A stretch of 22,792 bases of DNA from Chlamydoabsidia padenii (GCA_025330725.1 JAIWND010000085.1:1-22792); one strand, 5' to 3'. Counted from the first letter of the stretch, positions 1 through 8,547 are shown. Translations and numbers: made by a program. The notes: a model not told the origin generated them from the letters alone.

Positions 1-31
1 TTTTACTTTAATTAGTATTGTCAAGAAAACT

Positions 32-1798
32 ATGGATTACAAAGACTACCTCGACACCACGGTACTTCAAGAGAAAACCCCAGTAAGTATGAAAGAAAAC
101 ATTGTTGTTTTTCAACTCTATGCATATTGATTCCTTACCTCTCTCTCTCTTTGTTTGTGTAGGTCACTTACCGATCACTGGCTAGAAGATTGAACATTCA
201 TGTTAACACCGCAAAACAGTAAAGAAACTAAATAGTGTATTTGAATGAAAGCATTTACTAATATGGAGGGGGGGGTCTTTTTTTTATTAGGGCTTTGTAC
301 CAATACTCATTAGGACAACGTAGTGTTGTTGTTATCTACTACCTTTCGGGGACCTTGGTCGACAATTCCTTTGCTATACGGTTGGTGAATCAAGACGATC
401 TTGAAGGTAAAGTATTCAAGGGGGAGGGATCGAATGGTATTGATTTTAATCCTTATTGGTAGAAACGAAAAAACTATACCGGCAACTCTCTGGTGTCCAT
501 GTTTACAGCTTACTACCATGTAAACCCAAGGTAAGTCCATTACAGAAAGAAAAAAAAACTAAATTATTCACCTGCTTATATCTATAGGATCTATCTGTAT
601 TGGTGACCGTTCACAAAGATATGGTTGACGCTACTATTGAAGACAGGGTGAAGTATGTTATGAAACGACAATAACAACTATATATTGCTTTAACCAATCT
701 TTTTGAACGCTTTATTTAGGAATGGGATGATATCAAATGACTCGATATCAATTGTTAAATCTGGAACAAAGACAGTTACGACCACTACTACAACCCCAGC
801 ACCCAAAGCACCTTCCATCACATCTTCAGCATCAATCAAAGACATCTCTAGCAAGTCAAACATCACAAAGAAGGTAGACTAGTAGAAGAAGAATAGAAAC
901 ATGACTTACATACTGACGTAGTTTGATTTATCATCATCATCATCATCATCTGTAGCCTACACCATCAACAGCTACAACTCAAATTCCTGCTAAGCGAAAG
1001 GGGACACTATCATTTGAAAAGGCCACACCCAAAAAGAAAGTCGCCGTGGAAAAGAAACGATCACCATCACCATCACCCTCTCGAAAGGTCAAATCAATCC
1101 AAAGTAAGTTTTATTTGAAAAATAAAAATAAAAAAAAAAAAAAGATAGAAAACCATGATAATAGTAAACTAATGGGGGAGGGGTTAATAGTATCCGATGA
1201 CGAAGAATCTGAAGACGAAGAAGCTTTGGATGCTCGCCTGGCACGATCCGCAAAAATACAAGTGAGCGACATCTTCAGCGACGACGACGAGGATGAAAAC
1301 ATGACAAACACATCAGAACAAAAACCAGAAGATGATGATCACTCTATGAAAACTGCTTCACCTTCTCCGGACAATATTGAATATGATGATGTGAAAGAAG
1401 ATAAGGAACCAGGTAAACGCCCCCCCCCAAAAAAAAAGTAAAGGGTGAATGGGTTATCTAATCATTCCATTTTTTATGTAGAAGAAACGACAACTCCAGG
1501 GAAAATTCGACGCAAAGTGCAAAAGAAGAAAACATATAGAAACGATCGGGGATTCTTAGGCAAGTTAAAACCATTATGGAACATGAAGTATACTAATTGA
1601 AAACTCTCGTCTGCCTCTCTATTTTTTTTTTTAAATACAGTGACCGAAGATGTATGGGAATGGGAAGAAGTGGATGCTGAAGTCTCGGCACCAAGTAAAC
1701 CAGAAGCACCAAAGGCCAAACCAGCACCAAAGAAATCTTCAACAACAAAAAAGGCATCTGGTGAACAAAAAAGCTTACTTAGCTTCTGGGGGAAATAG
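32..1798 (+). CDS. DNA polymerase delta subunit 3 (POLD3/Cdc27/Pol32-like)
   Basis: Non-catalytic subunit of replicative DNA polymerase delta, linking the polymerase to its B subunit and to the sliding clamp PCNA in the nucleus. Exons: 32-82, 163-218, 291-406, 463-530, 588-652, 720-873, 956-1103, 1191-1412, 1482-1559, 1641-1798 (371 aa). The N-terminal third resembles the family's winged-helix/B-subunit-binding region (QALYQYSLGQ near residue 36; HVYSLLP in exon 4). The middle and C-terminal parts are Lys/Ser/Asp/Glu-rich and look disordered. The family-typical KKTYRNDRGFLVTEDVWEW stretch spans the exon 9/10 join. The protein ends QKSLLSFWGK, a terminal PIP box (QxxLxxF-aromatic). Exon 5 uses the donor at 653 because the earlier GT at 648 gives a frameshift. 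Intron 9 must use a GC donor. The start is the first ATG, only 31 bp from the window edge, so an upstream exon cannot be excluded. Confidence 0.9.
1560..1640 (+). other. GC-AG intron in the POLD3 gene
   Basis: The donor reads TTAG/GCAAGT and the acceptor AATACAG. Splicing at GC keeps the frame across the conserved RGFLVTEDV segment. The nearby GT at 1564 would produce a stop codon within about 14 codons. All other introns placed in this window begin with GT. Confidence 0.85.
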
Positions 1799-1842
1799 CA
1801 GATTAGTTCTAATTTTAATTACAGCTTTTACTCAATGATAAT

Positions 1843-1848
1843 AATAAA
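1843..1848 (+). terminator. Poly(A) signal, POLD3 gene
   Basis: AATAAA lies 45 bp past the POLD3 stop codon, inside an AT-rich 3' region. It is a consensus match in the expected place, not proof of use. Confidence 0.5.
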
Positions 1849-1958
1849 AACTAGATTAATTAGACTTTTACATTGACAAAGTCCGTGGATGGACGGGGTT
1901 TGAAATCGGGCATCAAGGGCGTTTTTTTTTTTTTGCATGATCGGAGGGTACCGCATAG

Positions 1959-2163
1959 GCGGAGAATGAAATATCAGTTGGTATTATTGAAAGTATGTGG
2001 TTTCCTTTTCTTTTTCACTTACCGTTGGCTAAAGCCCCGTACCCTTCCCTCTCAAAGGAGGGTTGCTAGCCATATTCTCATTCCAAGAAGTGACCGACAT
2101 GTTGTTGTTGTTTGTTAAAGGGGTGGACATCCCCAATGAAAGTTGAAAAGAATTTACAAAGCT
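1959..2163 (-). repeat. Dispersed element, copy 1 (degenerate, inverted relative to copy 2)
   Basis: Read on the minus strand, this stretch matches 8189-8398 on the plus strand. The shared parts are an AAATTCTTTTCAACTTTC leader, a GGGGATG start context, a 36-codon open stretch, the splice donor GTAAGTG and the first ~65 bp of the following intron (GGAAACCACATACTTTC, then AACTGATATTTCAT). Over the 108-bp coding part I count 8 differences (about 93% identity). Similarity fades at both ends with no terminal inverted repeat or target-site duplication that I can see. Because promoter, leader and intron are all shared, the copy arose at DNA level and not by retroposition of a spliced RNA. Confidence 0.85.
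2023..2130 (-). pseudogene. Broken exon 1 of the element's small ORF (copy 1)
   Basis: It starts at ATG 2130-2128 and runs in the same frame as the intact copy at 8226. It carries the same TPLTNNNN, WNENMA and NPPLRG blocks. An in-frame TAG at 2031-2029 replaces the CGG (Arg) codon of the other copy, four codons before the conserved GTAAGTG donor. The second exon seen downstream of copy 2 has no counterpart here. All seven codons that differ between the copies change the amino acid, as expected of sequence drifting without constraint. Confidence 0.65.
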
Positions 2164-2304
2164 GTATTCACTTGATAAATACTTTTCTTAGTCTTCCATT
2201 GTCTTTTTGTTTTTCACCCAGCTAACATGATGGACCACACATACACACTATATACACCATCCCCACTTCCATCATTTTAACAAGATAAAGATAAAAAAGG
2301 TATT

Positions 2305-2310
2305 TTTATT
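2305..2310 (-). terminator. Possible poly(A) signal, PUF gene
   Basis: TTTATT on the plus strand is AATAAA on the minus strand, about 217 bp beyond the PUF stop codon. The distance is long for a compact fungal gene, so a non-consensus nearer site is possible. Confidence 0.3.
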
Positions 2311-2526
2311 TAAAACAAATGATACACATGACACAAAAATAAAGAAAAAAGTACAGATTGGTTGGTAAAGAGTATAAATGGTAACAGATGAGTAAAAACA
2401 CAATAGTAAACAATATATATAAGAGAAGACTATAAAAAACATACAAAGGAATATACAAGCTAGATACTATTGGTAAATAAAAGACAATAACAACTGTCGT
2501 CAACGCCACCCCAGAGAGAGACATTT

Positions 2527-4022
2527 TTAGGCCGATGTATTGGAGTATATCGAGTTGAATGATCGTCGATTATTCTGAGATGTCTGTTGAGGTCGTTGTG
2601 CTTGTGGATAGAAAGGTATTTGTTGTTGTGATGTTGTACGTGTTTGATCACGGAAGATTTTGCCATGAATACGTTTGCCATAAGGAGTGCTTCTGATAGA
2701 AACTAACAAGGGACGAATACAATCCACCAACTAGACAAAAAGAGTGATTAGTTTTTTAATTGTCATGGGTGATAACCTTTCTTATATTACCTCTGCACGT
2801 TGATCCACCTCTGCACAGTCCAAAGAAGTCTGAATCACATAGTTGGCAAAAGAATCCCGAAGTAACTTTTCCATAGCAGGTGGGTCGATGAATTCAGCGA
2901 TCAATAGTTTACGGGTTTCCGGTGAAGCGACTCGGATACACTATTATATACATATAATAAAATCAACTGGTTAATATACAAAAAGTCGTAGGGGAGGGAG
3001 TTTCTTTACCTTTTCAATCACATTAGAGCTAAACTTTTGTGCCGAGAGATAACAAGTATGACCTACAAACCGTCGAATAAGTCCATCAGAGAAATGAGGA
3101 TCACCAAGATCCAATACGTATTGCACAACATAATTTCCATAAGGATCTTGAACCAAAGGAAGAGCATGGCGGGTGATTTCCTCAACCAACTGAGCCTAAA
3201 ATTAATATACAGTTAGCCTGATCTTGTTTTCCTTTTCCCCTTTTTTTTTTTTTTTTTTTTTTTTTTTACCTTTTGAGCAGCCGAGGCATAATCAATGCAT
3301 CTTTGAAGGACACAACAGCCATGTTTGTGAGTGGCCACCTGTATACATTTGTCACTGACAGCATCATAAATAAATTGTCGATGTTCCGCCGAGAGTCGAT
3401 GCAGGCATTTTTGAATAACATGATTTCCATTTAGATCCTTGATGAGAGGCACTACACTTGGGTTTAATGCTGATGTGATCATATGAATCTATAAAATGAA
3501 AAATGCATAAAAAGTTAGTGGCATGATCAAGAGAGCAAAAGGATGGTTCACTTACTTGGTCAGGTGTTGATAAAAACTCTATAAGCTTTTGTACCGCCCT
3601 TGTTCCGTGCATATTCAAAGAGATATTGACAATGTCAGGCGCTACAATTTCGATAATTTTGTTTCTTTGTTCATTGTTGCATCGTTCCAATAATTTTTGG
3701 CACAAGTAGTTTCCAAATGAGTCTATAGATCATGGATAAATAAAAAGAGTCAGTAAACTTGACAGTATACATAAAGTCAAAAAAATACAACTTACTTGTC
3801 ATCAGTTCCACAAAATGACCGTGGATTTCTTCATATATAGCTAGGATGGCTCGGTTGTTGTTTTGTGAGGTGTCTTCAATTTTACGTTGTAAGAAGCGAC
3901 ATCCATTTTGATCCTTGGCTAGTTCATATAAATGTCCAGTAAAGTCATCCAAGCTGGCATTCATAAAGCGACTACTATCTTGTTCACTAGAAGAAGGTCG
4001 ACGATATTGTTGTTGCTGTTGT

Positions 4023-4060
<38 letters not shown>

Positions 4061-5988
4061 TTGTTGTTGTTGTTGCTGTTGCTGCTGCTGTTGTTGTTGT
4101 TGTTGTTGTTGATGTGGAGCAAGACCCGGTTGGAAAGGCATGACAGTATTAGCACGACCATAGACAGAGGACGAAGCACCGACGGGGAATACAGGCAGAG
4201 AAGGAGAAGTGTTTGTTGAAGGAGGCATACCCGAGTTGTTGTTGAGAAGGGCTGCTGATGAGTTGAAGAGTGGATTCATCGGGTAAGTCGAGTAGACCGT
4301 TGTTGAAGAAGGATGGAGAGGATTCAATGTTGGTGAACGGTGTTGATGGGGTGATGAGGTCGGCACTTCATTCGCAGATGTAGGTAAGACTGGATGGACG
4401 TACTGACATTGATCACCCATTGAGCAATAGCCGAATTGGATGTATTGCTGACAAAGAGGCAGTGGCTGATCATTGTTGTTTCCATCACTCATTCCATCAG
4501 AGGAACCATTGTAAAACCCAAATGAAGCTGCTGCCGATGATCCAGTAATGTGCTGTTTATTATTGCTGTTAGTGATTCCAAACCCCCTCAAGTCAGAATG
4601 AGATTGTGATGTGGTGAGTCGATTCTTGATCCCAGTCAAGTCAGGTGAGAAACCTTGATACCGATTAGAGTCAGAGTTTTGCCATCCATAAGAAGATCGT
4701 CGAGGTGGTGCAGGATTGTAAAATGCATTTTCTGTCGCCGTCACATAGTTCATTCTGCCGTTGACTGGTGGTGGTAGTCGATAATCTTCAAATCCTGATG
4801 GTTCCATCGAGTTGTTTCCATTATTGAGTGTCCGATGAAGAAACGCTCCGTTGGTGGTGGTGGGTTGGTCAAGATACTGCGTCCATGATTTGCTGCGCAA
4901 AGATTCCAGGCTTTTGTTATGGCGTGCAGGGTTTTTTTGCATGGTAAACTGGAGCATAAAAATACAAAGAGAGACAGAGAGAAAGGGGCAAGTTAGTGAA
5001 TCAAGTCTTGTAGTAAACAAATGATAGTCCAAGTTACCAGATCACTGTAATCGTTGGGTGTGACAAAAGAAGTAGGTTGGTGTTGGTACACAGGGTAATT
5101 TTGTGACAAATGAGGAGAGTCGTGAAAGATAGGATTCGCGCCTAAAGTAAACAAAGAGAAAAACTTGTTTAGTATAACCAAAGATACTGTTTTTAAGAAT
5201 ATGGTTTATTACCTGGATTATCATGATCAAAAGCAAAAGAGGACATGATACCTTCCGAAGTTGCATTGGATATGTGAGTGCTTGACATATCTGCTAAAGT
5301 AGATGACTGCTGAGACAGATGCCTTGATTTACCATCAATAGTTGCCAAAGGAGATCGATGACTTGACTGTCCAAAGGAGCCATCCTGATGGAAAAAAGCA
5401 TTTGAATCGGGTATAGAAGGCATGCTATATATATATATATATATATATATAAGAGAGATCCGATTAGTATGTGATTGATAAATAAGGGGGAGAGGACTAT
5501 ATCAGTGGTTTTACTTTTGATCTGTAGGTCCCAGTTGAAGTTTAGAGTTGAATAATGATTCCAGAGACTGTTTTGTATTGGTGGTGCCGTTGCTGTCCTT
5601 TTCGTTCGAGTTCCTTCGTGAGCTTGGTACTGAGTGTGAAGAATGAGCAAACTTGGTGGTGGAAGGTGAGTATCGATTAGAAGAGTCGGAATGAGGCAAG
5701 TCTTTAGGAGCAATATGTTGATATTCGTAAAGATTGACTGGATTGTTGTTCAATAGTAAAGGACGCTGCTGGTGGTGATGAGGTTGATTCCTGGCGACCT
5801 TTTGATTTTCCACGTTCAAGTTCTAAAAAGCAAAAAACATCAAAGTGAAAGAGTTAGTAATGTTCCACGTATATTTTATAGAGTCGACTTACGTTCAAGC
5901 CAGATTCGTTCCGTTCGTCATTAAGCATTTTGTTCAAGTAGAAGGAGGAGTCACAAGGATGTACATAAGAGAAGGACTGATTGGTCAT
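2527..5988 (-). CDS. PUF (Pumilio-family) RNA-binding protein with CCCH zinc finger
   Basis: Sequence-specific mRNA-binding repressor; PUF proteins bind UGUA-containing 3'UTR elements in the cytoplasm. Exons in transcript order: 5988-5893, 5822-5515, 5424-5213, 5141-5038, 4948-3796, 3722-3556, 3488-3270, 3195-3010, 2940-2791, 2730-2527 (932 aa). Residues 1-400 are low-complexity, Ser/Asn/Pro-rich. A zinc finger of C-x8-C-x5-C-x3-H form lies at C406, C415, C421, H425. A 35-Gln tract covers about 520-554. Eight PUF repeats fill about 573-905, with recognition cores CRFLQ, NYLCQ, TRAVQ, NHVIQ, CCVLQ, NYVVQ, SNVIEK and NYVIQ. The MHGTRAVQK third repeat suggests the Puf4/Mpt5 branch. The start chosen at 5988 directly follows an in-frame TGA; the next Met is residue 21. 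The zinc-finger-plus-PUF order is read directly; the exact orthologue is uncertain. Confidence 0.9.
3241..3267. repeat. T27 homopolymer in a PUF intron
   Basis: On the transcribed strand it is an A27 run immediately after the intron's GT (donor AAAG/GTAAAA...). Its length is likely to be unstable and is a place where assembly errors would fall, but it is intronic. Confidence 0.9.
4007..4111 (-). repeat. Polyglutamine-encoding CAA/CAG tract in the PUF gene
   Basis: There are 35 consecutive Gln codons, 24 CAA and 11 CAG, between His-Pro-rich sequence and the PUF domain. The mixed codons show it is not a pure trinucleotide expansion, which fits selection for, or tolerance of, the amino-acid run. 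Open frames on the plus strand here (poly-Cys, poly-Leu) are shadows. Confidence 0.95.
5426..5451. repeat. (TA)13 microsatellite next to a PUF 3' splice site
   Basis: It lies in the intron between PUF exons 2 and 3. On the coding strand the TA run continues directly into the TATAG acceptor, so it takes the place of the usual pyrimidine tract. Confidence 0.9.
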
Positions 5989-6878
5989 TCAGAGAGTATT
6001 CAAAGTAAGTTTCATACAAACAAAGGGAGACAAAATAATACAAAAGTATACGTGTTCTACAGTAAGGTGATTGAGTAATTACTTTTACAAGTACAGTGAT
6101 AAGGTAGGTAAATAGGGAAGGTAAAGGTTAAGAATAAAAGTACAAAGATGTAAAGATTAGTTGAGAAGTATCTTTTTTTTTAAAAAAAATAAAAAAAAAA
6201 GAGAAGAGAAAGAAAGAAAGAAAGAAAGAAAGAAAAAGAGTGAGAGATAGGGGAAAGAGAAGGAATAATAAGGTGAATCACTGAAAATTTTTTTTTTGTA
6301 TGCATCAAAAAGTCTTGACATCATGTTTTTTTTTTTTCTGCACATGATTTTTGAAATGCCGCTCGACGCCCTATTGGCTGCATGCAAGAATCAACTTTCC
6401 CATTGGAATCAGCACAATAGTTGCATACAAGTTCTTTTCATCAATGAACAAAACACCAACATCTTCTCTAATCATATTGTACATTATCATTGTTTAGGAA
6501 AACTGCTTGGCTTTAATACATGCGGCTCTTGCAAACGTTCCATCACTTAATCCTACCCTACTCCTTTTACGCCAGTCAATCAATATATGCAGTAATCGTT
6601 AAATCGTCTAATAAGCATATGACGATCCTCATTTATGTACACAAGTCAACTTGCTGCAAAAATTGGGATCTGCTTCTTTTTATCCTATATCTGTCTTGCT
6701 CATCTTTTATAGTACACACAATCAAGTAACTGGGGATCTTCTGATTTGAACACGTTGACTTCCGTCGGGGTTTTAATATTCTCGAAGACTGTTCTGACGG
6801 TAAAAATCAAATTTTTCTCTTCCTCCTTCTTTTTCTTTCCTTTCCTTTTTTAAATCCTTCCAACCTCTTCACAACAGT
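5989..6878. promoter_or_regulatory. Divergent promoter region between the PUF and Fyv7-like genes
   Basis: About 890 bp separate the two start codons. Near the PUF side is a purine-rich stretch with (GAAA)7 at 6208-6235, which reads as polypyrimidine on the PUF strand. Inverted CCAAT boxes (ATTGG) occur at 6373-6377 and 6402-6406 and could bind the fungal HAP/NF-Y complex; a third at 5979-5983 is just before the PUF start. The Fyv7 side has a CT-rich leader (6810-6870). Open frames at 6296-6729 show no recognisable protein character. No RNA gene was recognised. Confidence 0.45.
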
Positions 6879-7656
6879 ATGCCACCAAACAAAAAGCCGA
6901 TCAACAAGAAGGTTAAACCTTTGACATCCTTGGAACGCCGAGGTAACTATATTGAACTTGCTGTTTTGATAATGTTGTTTGAATTTAACTTTTATTACTT
7001 GAAATCTAGCCAAGAAAAAGAAGCAAGAACTGATTCACAAGATGTCTGTTAAAAGTCAATATTACAAATCTTTGGCAAAAGAACATGGTGATGACGATAC
7101 TCCTGATTATGTTAAGCAAGTAAGTATTAAAAAATGAATCATGAGTTAAAACTCACTTGTATGATTGTAATAGATCTTTGAAAAAACCATTGATGAAGAC
7201 GGAAACGTGGTGGAATACGAATCAGGCACCACCAAGCGTAAAACACCCGAAAAGGAGGAACCTGTGTATGATTTGGATCAACAAGAATCATCATCCTCAG
7301 ATGACGACGACGACGATAGTGAGCCGAAATCAAAGAAACAGAAAAAAGACGATACCAAGACGTAAGTGGGATACGATATGAACACCTTGACCTACTAACA
7401 ATCATTTCATTAATAATATAGACATAAACCCAATCCGTTCAAGGCACAATTGGAAGAACAACAAAAGCGAAAACGACTGACTGAAGAAGAACGATTAGCA
7501 AAACAACAGGAACGGGAAGCGAAACTGGGTGAACGTAAACGATACTATCAACACCGAAACAAGGAACGTGGTAAAATGCTCGCCAAGAACAAGAATGGAC
7601 AACCCAACTTGGCCACTCAAATGGAAATCCTAATTGGTCGCATCAAAAAGAATTAG
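6879..7656 (+). CDS. Fyv7/CCDC59 (TAP26)-family rRNA-processing protein
   Basis: Predicted nucleolar small-subunit assembly factor; yeast Fyv7 is needed for early 18S rRNA maturation (family knowledge). Exons: 6879-6942, 7010-7119, 7174-7361, 7422-7656 (198 aa). The protein is very basic at both ends (PPNKKPINKKVKP at the start, IGRIKKN at the end), has a central acidic Ser/Asp run (SSSSDDDDDD near residues 99-108), and a C-terminal coiled helix dense in Glu/Arg/Lys carrying the family-like KPNPFKAQLEE and GQPNLATQMEILIGRIKK segments. All three introns have GTAAGT or GTAACT donors. The length suits the family (yeast about 150 aa, animal about 240 aa). The assignment rests on composition plus the C-terminal pattern, so it is somewhat less certain than its neighbours. 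Confidence 0.75.
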
Positions 7657-7768
7657 TCTAGTTCTCATCCTCCCTCACTTCCATAATCTCATTTTATACA
7701 CTTCTTGACCACTATAGATCCCATTCATCATTTGTTTTATTCATTCATACTTTGATATTAATCCATTC

Positions 7769-7774
7769 AATAAA
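7769..7774 (+). terminator. Poly(A) signal, Fyv7-like gene
   Basis: AATAAA lies 113 bp past the stop codon, followed within about 20 bp by a T-rich stretch and then the AT microsatellite. Confidence 0.5.
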
Positions 7775-7789
7775 AACCAATCAGCATTT

Positions 7790-7794
<5 letters not shown>

Positions 7795-7828
<34 letters not shown>
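7795..7828. repeat. (AT)17 microsatellite
   Basis: This is a perfect dinucleotide run of 34 bp just downstream of the Fyv7-like gene's poly(A) signal, in otherwise non-coding DNA. Confidence 0.95.
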
Positions 7829-7830
<2 letters not shown>

Positions 7831-7874
7831 GCTTTAGGGAACATTTTGTTGGGGATACATTAGGTGTTGTTGTA

Positions 7875-8144
7875 TTAACTATCCACTCTCACTGGATAAA
7901 TGAACTTGTCTAATCCAGTATAAAAATCAACGTCATTTTTACTTCTTTTATCTTTTGCTGCCAAGTAGTCAGATAGAATATGTCTTGATTTAATGATGTC
8001 TTTGCATGATCCAATGGTTTCAAACCCCGACATTGTTCTGTAGAGTAGGGAATAGCCCCAATGGCTTCCTATAGGCTTCATCTCATTAATGCGAACTATG
8101 ATGGCCAATATCCTGTTTAAGATTATTATAATTTGACAATGCAT
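7875..8144 (-). CDS. Orphan ORF, 89 aa, unrecognised
   Basis: I do not recognise this protein. It is an uninterrupted frame from ATG 8144 to a stop at 7875-7877. The start is hydrophobic (IIIILNRILAIIVRI). The rest is mixed and protein-like, including SHWGYSLLYRTMSGFETIGS and LSDYLAAKDKRSKNDVDFY, with no low-complexity bias, which makes it less like a chance frame than most others here. A 3' splice site (TTAAACAG) could lie just inside, so it may be the last exon of a broken gene. It starts about 45 bp from the element's TATA box and points away from it. It could be a degenerate gene fragment, part of the element, or chance. Confidence 0.3.
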   Translation of the reverse strand: MHCQIIIILNRILAIIVRINEMKPIGSHWGYSLLYRTMSGFETIGSCKDIIKSRHILSDYLAAKDKRSKNDVDFYTGLDKFIYPVRVDS

Positions 8145-8180
8145 GGGTTTTGATCATCTGGTTTTTTCTTTTTCATATCA

Positions 8181-8188
8181 TATAAAAG
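8181..8188 (+). promoter_or_regulatory. TATA box of the small-ORF element
   Basis: TATAAAAG lies 38-45 bp upstream of the ATG at 8226, with the pyrimidine-rich TTTTCAACTTTCC at 8208-8220 as a plausible transcription start. Homology to copy 1 begins just after it, so copy 1 lacks this box. Confidence 0.45.
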
Positions 8189-8398
8189 AGCTTTGTATAT
8201 AAATTCTTTTCAACTTTCCTTGGGGATGCCCACCCCTTTAACAAACAACAACAACATGTTGGTCAATCCTTGGAATGAGAATATGGCTGGCAACCCTCCT
8301 TTGAGAGGGATGGGTACGGGGCTTCGGCCAACGGTAAGTGAAAAATAAAAGGAAACCACATACTTTCCACATAATATTAACTGATATTTCATCCTCCG
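8189..8398 (+). repeat. Dispersed element, copy 2 (intact-looking)
   Basis: This is the plus-strand partner of the inverted copy at 1959-2163, about 6 kb away. The shared block covers the leader, the first exon of a small ORF, the splice donor and the first part of its intron. No flanking direct repeats or terminal inverted repeats were found by eye. Confidence 0.85.
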
Positions 8399-8500
8399 CT
8401 TATTCGACGAAAAATTCAAGTTACCCGCTCTGTTCTGTAGGAGTATTCAAAGTATGCCACTGGTATCAACAAACTTCCTACTAAACATCACATTTTTTAA
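8226..8500 (+). CDS. Two-exon small protein of the dispersed element (55 aa), unknown function
   Basis: I do not recognise this protein. Model: exon 1 8226-8333, intron 8334-8440 (GTAAGTG donor; TTCTGTAG acceptor after a pyrimidine stretch), exon 2 8441-8500 ending in TAA. The protein has a TPLTNNNN start, then WNENMAGNPPLRGMGTGLRPT, and a tail EYSKYATGINKLPTKHHIF. It is Asn/Pro/Gly-rich and has no signal peptide or membrane segment. A TATA box upstream and an AATAAA 42 bp after the stop make a complete gene-like unit. The ATG at 8226 is chosen because both it and the next ATG (8256) are kept in copy 1, in the same frame. Exon 2 has no second copy to support it. The lack of any synonymous difference between copies argues against strong protein-level selection, so this may not be a functional gene. 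Confidence 0.45.
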
Positions 8501-8524
8501 GACATTAAAACATAACAAGTATAC

Positions 8525-8547
8525 TTTATTTATATGTTTTCAATAAA
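8525..8547. terminator. Back-to-back convergent poly(A) signals
   Basis: TTTATT at 8525-8530 (AATAAA on the minus strand) lies 62 bp beyond the COG7 stop. AATAAA at 8542-8547 on the plus strand serves the small element gene. The two convergent transcripts would overlap at their 3' ends. Confidence 0.5.

Larger units (their letters stand above)
1799..2526. other. Convergent intergenic region
   Basis: This is the 3'-to-3' space between the POLD3 gene (+) and the PUF gene (-). It holds the POLD3 poly(A) signal, the degenerate element copy at 1959-2163 and a TTTATT at 2305-2310 (AATAAA on the minus strand). I see no other coding sequence here; the longer open frames at 1873-2118 and 2306-2681 are low-complexity or antisense to the element and resemble nothing I recognise. 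Confidence 0.6.

Noticed and set aside
648..719. POLD3 intron starting at the first GT (648)
   Set aside because: It shifts the frame into an immediate TGA; the GTATGT at 653 keeps the frame.
1046..1441. 131-aa continuous ORF
   Set aside because: It overlaps real POLD3 exons but reads through the intron 1104-1190 (Lys/Asn/Leu-rich) and into the next intron; the spliced model is better.
3915..4219. Plus-strand ORFs rich in poly-Cys and poly-Leu
   Set aside because: They are antisense frames of the polyglutamine codons in the PUF gene.
6180..6240. A-rich and GAAA repeats as a possible retroposon tail
   Set aside because: No element body, target duplication or coding remnant is next to it; it reads as a simple promoter microsatellite.
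6296..6729. Two plus-strand ORFs of 84 and 69 aa upstream of the Fyv7-like gene
   Set aside because: They start in homopolymer-flanked sequence, have no recognisable motif or splice context, and lie in the divergent promoter region.
8015..8035. tRNA B-box-like string GGTTTCAAACCCC, with similar strings near 1895, 9210 and 22180
   Set aside because: No matching acceptor or anticodon stems were found around any of them.
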